This document shows, in pieces, positions 59,773 to 64,000 of a stretch of DNA of 64,000 nt (position 1 is its first letter; every line of letters starts with the position of its first letter). Origin of the DNA: Streptomyces liangshanensis (GTDB lineage Bacteria > Actinomycetota > Actinomycetes > Streptomycetales > Streptomycetaceae); contig NZ_CP050177.1 of the NCBI RefSeq assembly GCF_011694815.1, positions 2,159,001 to 2,223,000 on the forward strand, written 5' to 3'. A program made the position numbers and the translations under genes. A model generated the notes under the pieces. That model worked only from the letters and a program-made list of their open reading frames with translations, was not told where the DNA came from and ran no database searches.

Positions 59773-59796
59773 TCCTCGATCGCCGGACGGGCTTGA
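59773..59796 (+). repeat. Intergenic repeat, copy R9
   Basis: TCCTCGATCG followed by CCGGACGGGCTTGA, 40 bp upstream of the lyase start. It faces the inverted copy R10 (59869-59890), 72 bp away, between two minus-strand genes. Confidence 0.9.
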
Positions 59797-59868
59797 AATA
59801 GCCGGGGTTCGGTTGATTGTGCCGTGCAGGGGGCTCCGCGCGGCGTCACCATGCCGGGCAACCCCCAT

Positions 59869-59890
59869 CAGCCCGTCCGGCGATCGAGGA
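59869..59890 (-). repeat. Intergenic repeat, copy R10 (inverted)
   Basis: CAGCCCGTCCGGCGATCGAG on the plus strand, the inverted partner of R9. It ends 10 bp from the peptidase-like gene stop and may act as its terminator with R9. Confidence 0.88.
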
Positions 59891-59899
59891 CAGGCGGTG

Positions 59900-60409
59900 C
59901 TAGCAGCCGCCGCAGTTGTAGAACGTCACGTCCCAGTGGTTGCCCTCGTCCGCGTACACGTTGCCCGAGCCCGCCTGCCACTGGGGGTAGCCGTCGCCGC
60001 GGAGGCCGATGTACGTGAACGTGTTCTTGACGTAGTTCGTCAGGCACGTCGACTTGGCGAAGTCGAGCTTGTAGCCGTTCCAGTGCGAGTACGTGCCGCT
60101 CGCGTGCCCGGTCTCCGTACCGCCGGTGATGTTCAGCGCGCAGCCGATCGCGCCGCGCAGCGTCTGCGCGCCCTGCGCGGTCGCCAGGTTGAGCTGGTCG
60201 AAGGACGTGCACGTCGCGACGTTGCGGTTCGAGCAGCCGCCGGACGACGACCACGTGATGCCGCGCGAGCTGAACATCGACGTCGACGTCGCGTGAGTGA
60301 TCTTCGTGGCCGCCTGGGCGTCGGACGTGGCGGTGAGGACGCCGAAGCCGGGGGCGAGGAGCGCGCCCAGGACGAGGCCGAGGGCGCTGAGGAGCGAGCG
60401 GAGTCTCAT
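59900..60409 (-). CDS. Small secreted protein with LAS (M15-like) metallopeptidase pattern
   Basis: 169 residues, ATG start and a clear signal peptide (MRLRSLLSALGLVLGALLAP, cleavage near AQA-A). Residues S108-H109-xx-G112-xxx-D116 (SHWNGYKLD) follow the LAS/M15 SxHxxGxxxD motif, and E155-xx-H158 (EGNHWD) matches the ExxH second zinc motif; H102 is nearby. Four cysteines (59, 67, 90, 122) plus C166/C169 suggest disulfides. A D,D- or L,D-peptidase acting on peptidoglycan is a reasonable inference. Confidence 0.65.
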   Translation of the reverse strand: MRLRSLLSALGLVLGALLAPGFGVLTATSDAQAATKITHATSTSMFSSRGITWSSSGGCSNRNVATCTSFDQLNLATAQGAQTLRGAIGCALNITGGTETGHASGTYSHWNGYKLDFAKSTCLTNYVKNTFTYIGLRGDGYPQWQAGSGNVYADEGNHWDVTFYNCGGC

Positions 60410-60651
60410 GGGGGGATTCCTCCTGCTGTGACGGTGATGTCGGGCCGGTGGGACGGCGGTGCAGGTGGTGCGGGGCGATCCTGCCCGATGTCTACGCGCG
60501 TCCGCCAGAGGGCGTGCGGAGGAGGTACGGCGAAGGTCCGTGGCGCGGGATCCACTCGATCGAGGGACATAGTTGAAATCCGAACGAGATAGGTCTATGG
60601 TTGCGCTCGTCCGCCACTCATTGAACGTTGAACTACTCGTAGGAGATAGAA

Positions 60652-61269
60652 ATGGCTCTCTTCGGCCGCAAGAACGACGGCGCCACCGCCACCGCCACCC
60701 GCGAGGTCGACCCCGCCCTGGCCGCCCTGACCGGCGCCTACACGATCGACCCGAGCCACAGCAAGATCGGCTTCTCGGTGCGCCACGCGATGGTCACCAA
60801 CGTCCACGGCGCCTTCACCGAGTTCGAGGGCACGCTGGACCTGAACGGCACCGACCCCGCCCACTCCTCCGCGTCGATCGTCGTCACGATCGCCAGCGTC
60901 GACACGGGCGCGCCGGACCGCGACGGCCACCTGCGCACGGCCGACTTCTTCGACGCCGAGCAGTTCCCGAAGATGACCTTCACGTCGACCTCGGCCGAGG
61001 AGCTCGGCGGCGACGCGTACCGCATCAACGGCGACCTCACCATCAAGGACGTCACGAAGCCGCTCTCCATCGACCTGGAGTTCAACGGCGCGGCCACCGA
61101 CGCCTACGGCAACGAGCGGGTCGGCTTCGAGGGCGGCGCGACCATCCTGCGCTCCGACTGGGGCCTGACCTGGAACGCGGCGTTGGAGGCCGGCGGCGTC
61201 GTCGTCTCCGACAAGGTCAAGCTGCTCTTCGACATCAGCGCGATCAAGACGGCTCCCGAGACCGTCTGA
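60652..61269 (+). CDS. YceI-family lipid-binding protein
   Basis: 205 residues, ATG with AGGAG 8 nt upstream. Lipocalin-like YceI beta-barrel: YTIDPSHSKIGFSVRHAMVT, FEGTLDLN and GDLTIKDVTKPLSIDLEFNG. Members bind polyisoprenoids or other apolar ligands. No signal peptide is seen, so it is probably cytosolic. A direct repeat TTGAACGTTGAAC lies about 30 bp upstream. Confidence 0.92.
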   Translation: MALFGRKNDGATATATREVDPALAALTGAYTIDPSHSKIGFSVRHAMVTNVHGAFTEFEGTLDLNGTDPAHSSASIVVTIASVDTGAPDRDGHLRTADFFDAEQFPKMTFTSTSAEELGGDAYRINGDLTIKDVTKPLSIDLEFNGAATDAYGNERVGFEGGATILRSDWGLTWNAALEAGGVVVSDKVKLLFDISAIKTAPETV

Positions 61270-61362
61270 CCCGTCGTGCCCCGAGGGGCCAAGGACAGGC
61301 GTCGGTACGCGACCGGCGGGGGCGAGGCACCGCCCTCGGTACGGCCCGGGTCCCACCAGGAC

Positions 61363-62727
61363 CTAGAAGCCGCCCCCGCCGTCGAACCCGCCGCCACCCC
61401 CGTCCCCTCCCCCGCCGAAGCCGCCGCCCCCGAAGTCACCCGGGTCGAAGTCCGAGCCCGACGTGTCACCGCCCTCGGAGCCGGTGGCGTCACCGCCCGT
61501 GTAGTCACCGCCGCCGTAGTCCGCCGCGTACCCGGGCGAGGCGATGACCGTGCCGAGCAGCGTGCCGGCCAGCAGTCCCGGCAGCAGCCCGCCACCGAAG
61601 TACCCGCCCGCCCAGGGCCCGTAGGCGGGTCCCGCGTCCCAGTAGGGCCGGGGGCCCTGTTCCGTGCCGACCTGGCGGACCCCCGGGTCCTCGCCGTCCG
61701 CCAGCCGGGCGCGGTCCGCGGCGCAGACCGGCACGTCCCTGGCCACCCCGCCCGGCGGCGCCCACCGCGCGTCGGCCACCGAGGGCCCGTGGCGCGGGTC
61801 GAAGAAGCAGGGGGAACGCCGCTCCGGGAGCGGGGTGCCCGTGCGGCGCGCGTCCAGCATCGCCAGGCAGTAGCGGCCGTCCTCCAGCGCCTCGGTCACC
61901 TCCCGCACGTCCTCCGGCCGCCGCGCCGACCCCATCAGGGACTTCGCCTTCTCGTACGCGTCGAGGGAGCGTTCATAATCCGTGCGCATCGATTCGTCCG
62001 CGCCGGCCTCCGCCGGGTGGAAGTCGAGCCGGTCCAGCTCCTCGCCGAAGGCCGTGATGTCCTCGTCCACGACCACCCGGAGCTTCTCCAGGGCCTCCCG
62101 CTGCCGCTCGGCCCGCCTGCGCCGGTTCCGGCTCGTCACGGCGTAGGCCGCGCCGCCGCCCACCACCACGAGCCCGCCGAGCGCGATCAGCCCCTCGGTC
62201 CCGTCGTTGCCGTCGCCGTTGGCGGTGGAGCCCCAGGAGTCGGGGGCGTGGCCGCGCGTCTGGGGCAGGGCCCGGTCCACGAAGTCGTTCAGCTCGGTCA
62301 CGGCGTCCGGGGAGCCCACCTTGACCGCGTCCGTGAGGTTGCGGACCGCGCGCTCCGACAGCACGGACGGGTCGGCGCCCGCGTTGAAGCCGTCGCCGAG
62401 CCGCACCGCGTAGAGGCCGGTCACGCCCGTCTCGGCGCGGATCGCGCGGAGCACGCTGTCGGCCGGGAACTGCGCGTTCTGCGGCAGTACGGCGACGAAG
62501 AGCGGCTTGTCCGCGTCCCTGATCTTCTTCGCGAGGGCGTCGGCCTGCGGCAGTGACAGCTGTCCGGTGGCGCGGGGGTCCACGTACACCGGGTTCTTCC
62601 TGAGGGCGTCCGCGACGGTCCCGGGGCCGGTGGCCCTCCCGGCCGCCTCCGTGGCCGGCGCGCCCGCGAGGGCGGCGGCCGAGGCGAGCAGCAGTCCGGA
62701 CAGCGCGGTGAAGAGCCTGGTCCTCAT
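61363..62727 (-). CDS. Exported membrane protein with Gly-rich tail
   Basis: 454 residues, ATG start. Signal peptide (LFTALSGLLLASAAALAG), an extracytoplasmic segment to about 180, one TM (GLIALGGLVVVGGGAAYAV) and a cytoplasmic coiled helix (RRRRAERQREALEKL). It ends in a Gly/Asp-rich tail (GGGGFGGGGDGGGGGFDGG). The order resembles TPM/YgcG-like proteins. The function is unknown. Confidence 0.75.
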   Translation of the reverse strand: MRTRLFTALSGLLLASAAALAGAPATEAAGRATGPGTVADALRKNPVYVDPRATGQLSLPQADALAKKIRDADKPLFVAVLPQNAQFPADSVLRAIRAETGVTGLYAVRLGDGFNAGADPSVLSERAVRNLTDAVKVGSPDAVTELNDFVDRALPQTRGHAPDSWGSTANGDGNDGTEGLIALGGLVVVGGGAAYAVTSRNRRRRAERQREALEKLRVVVDEDITAFGEELDRLDFHPAEAGADESMRTDYERSLDAYEKAKSLMGSARRPEDVREVTEALEDGRYCLAMLDARRTGTPLPERRSPCFFDPRHGPSVADARWAPPGGVARDVPVCAADRARLADGEDPGVRQVGTEQGPRPYWDAGPAYGPWAGGYFGGGLLPGLLAGTLLGTVIASPGYAADYGGGDYTGGDATGSEGGDTSGSDFDPGDFGGGGFGGGGDGGGGGFDGGGGF

Positions 62728-62772
62728 ACCTCGAAGCTACCCGAATCGCACCAAGGTGGCAGAAAGCGGAAA

Positions 62773-62816
62773 AGGGGCGGGGCACCCGAGCCCGCCGGCT
62801 CGGGTGCCCCGCCCCT
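62773..62816 (-). terminator. Long terminator hairpin after the GH3 gene
   Basis: 20-bp perfect stem starting AGGGGCGGGGCACCCGAGCC, with a CGCC loop. It lies 18 bp after the GH3 stop. Confidence 0.88.
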
Positions 62817-62833
62817 CAGGGGTTCCGCGGCGG

Positions 62834-64000
62834 TCAGGCGGCCTTGTACGCCGCCGTCAGCTTCGCCACCGCACCGGCGAGGTCACCGGTGAGCAGCAGG
62901 TGGTCGGCCTCGGCGAAGGGCTTCGCCGAGGCGGCCGTGACGGACTGGCCGATCTTCTGCTGGACGAGGAGCCTGGCCTGGCCGACCAGTTCCTTGCCCT
63001 GCGCGGACTTGCCGAGCCCGGTCTGCTGGAGGATCTTCGCCGCGAGCCCGATCGCGGCGAGCGTGACCTGGCCGCCCTTGGGGGGCGCCGTGAGGGTCGT
63101 CAGGCCCCAGCCGTACGGGTACTGCGGGTCGTAGGACGCGTCACCGACGTTGATCGGCAGCGACTCGACCGACTTGGGCCAGGTCAGCGGGAGCTGACCG
63201 GTGAAGGCCCGCTTGCCGTAGAGGACGTCGGCGACGCCGTCGCCCTCCGTGCCCGGCAGCCAGGACGCCACGAGCGCGTCGATGTCGCCGAGCTGGTCGC
63301 CGATGAGCTGCGGGCGGCCCGAAACGATCAGGACGGCGCACTTCATGGCGGCGCAGACGGTGTCGACGGCCTTCTTGTCCTCGGCGCTCAGCGCCAGGTC
63401 GTGGCCGTTGCCGACGTCACCGATGCCTTCCGCGTACGGCCTCTCGCCGACGACGACCACACCGACGTCGTAACCGGCGGTGGGCTCGGTGGCGGTCTTC
63501 GAGTACGTGAGGGTGGCGTCCGGGGCCGCCTTCCTCATGCCCTCCAGGATGGTGGTGCCCGTGGTGGTCTTGCCGGAGGCGCCCTGCCAGCTGATGGTCC
63601 AGCCGCCCGCCTGGTTGCCGAGGTCGTCGGCGTTGGAGCCGGCCACGTACACCTTCTGCGACGGCTTGAGCGGCAGGACCGCGCCGTCGTTCTTCAGCAG
63701 CACCTGCGACTCGGCGGCCGCCTGGCGGGCGACCGCGCGGTGCGCGGCCGAGCCGATGGCGGCCTGGTTCGTGGTGTCGGCGTACGGCTTCTCGAAGAGG
63801 CCGAGCTTGAACTTCTGCTCCAGGATGCGGGAGACCGCGTCGTCGATCCTGGCCTGGCTGATCCGGCCGGCCGTGACCTCCGCCTGGAGGGTCTGGGTGA
63901 AGGTCTTGTACTGCGTCGGGACCATGATCATGTCGAGCCCGGCGTTGACGGACGTCCGGACGTCGCTCGCGTAGTCGCCGGGGATCTGGTCGATCGCCTG
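62834..64000 (-). CDS. Glycoside hydrolase family 3, C-terminal part (5' truncated by window edge)
   Basis: About 388 residues, open to position 64000. The visible part begins QAIDQIPGDYASDVRTSVNA then GLDMIMVP, the region after the GH3 nucleophile (SDW, outside the window). The second alpha/beta domain follows: QVLLKNDGAVLPLKPSQKV, VYVAGSNADDLGNQAGGWTI and GDGVADVLYGKRAFTGQLP. Probably a beta-glucosidase/xylosidase. A C-terminal helical extension from about residue 310 is unusual. Signal peptide not in view. Confidence 0.9.
   Translation of the reverse strand, partial: QAIDQIPGDYASDVRTSVNAGLDMIMVPTQYKTFTQTLQAEVTAGRISQARIDDAVSRILEQKFKLGLFEKPYADTTNQAAIGSAAHRAVARQAAAESQVLLKNDGAVLPLKPSQKVYVAGSNADDLGNQAGGWTISWQGASGKTTTGTTILEGMRKAAPDATLTYSKTATEPTAGYDVGVVVVGERPYAEGIGDVGNGHDLALSAEDKKAVDTVCAAMKCAVLIVSGRPQLIGDQLGDIDALVASWLPGTEGDGVADVLYGKRAFTGQLPLTWPKSVESLPINVGDASYDPQYPYGWGLTTLTAPPKGGQVTLAAIGLAAKILQQTGLGKSAQGKELVGQARLLVQQKIGQSVTAASAKPFAEADHLLLTGDLAGAVAKLTAAYKAA

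Overview
The window is a high-GC (about 70%) actinobacterial chromosome segment, almost certainly core Streptomyces. Evidence: GTG-rich starts, C/G-ending codons, an H1-tailed HU protein, NsdA, and two complete 'conservons' (CvnA-B-C-D). From memory, gene order matches the S. coelicolor core chromosome from about SCO5586 (ffh) down to SCO5535 (accB). I see no transposase, integrase, phage gene or CRISPR array.

Layout. 1-435: 3' end of a methyltransferase gene, then an intergenic repeat cluster. 436-6232: ffh, then the nitrogen-sensing operon amtB-glnK-glnD behind a well-formed GlnR box (6321-6358). 6498-13365: nsdA, a primase/polymerase-like protein, ftsY, an NCS1 permease and the glucose permease glcP. 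13482-18388: smc, a small coiled-coil protein and an acylphosphatase. 18535-28890: a secreted CAP protein, mutM, rnc, rpmF, a DUF177 protein, a DivIVA-like coiled-coil protein, coaD, rsmD, recG and a DAK2 protein. 29172-37431: rpmB, thiD, thiL, an Lrp/AsnC ligand-domain protein, a lipoprotein, ddl, gpsA, a PlsC-type acyltransferase, a cofC fusion, hupS and a small conserved protein. 37536-43462: leuD-leuC with divergent ndgR, five tRNA genes (Glu, Gln, Glu, Glu, Gln), gltX and a FAHD hydrolase. 43604-55198: a small repeat-bearing peptide gene and two tandem conservons. 55326-64000: accE-accB, a polysaccharide lyase, a probable LAS-type peptidase, a YceI protein, a membrane protein with a Gly-rich tail, and a 5'-truncated GH3 glycosidase.

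How the genes work together. GlnR would activate amtB-glnK-glnD; NdgR sits divergent to leuCD; gltX lies beside tRNA-Glu and tRNA-Gln genes, fitting a non-discriminating GluRS plus GatCAB pathway; ffh and ftsY supply the SRP pathway; each conservon encodes a membrane kinase-like sensor, a roadblock protein, a DUF742 protein and a Ras-like GTPase.

Most unusual signals: (1) copies of the intergenic repeat (core CGCCGGACGGGCTTGA) lie inside smc and are translated in frame as a roughly 70-residue hinge insertion; (2) the two cvnD genes are identical over 603 bp although their cvnA partners have diverged strongly, which suggests gene conversion; (3) cofC lacks a canonical start near its RBS and is fused to a cold-shock-like module; (4) a 67-codon ORF encodes two near-identical TANPRRT motifs; (5) a small secreted protein carries a cryptic LAS/M15 zinc-site pattern.
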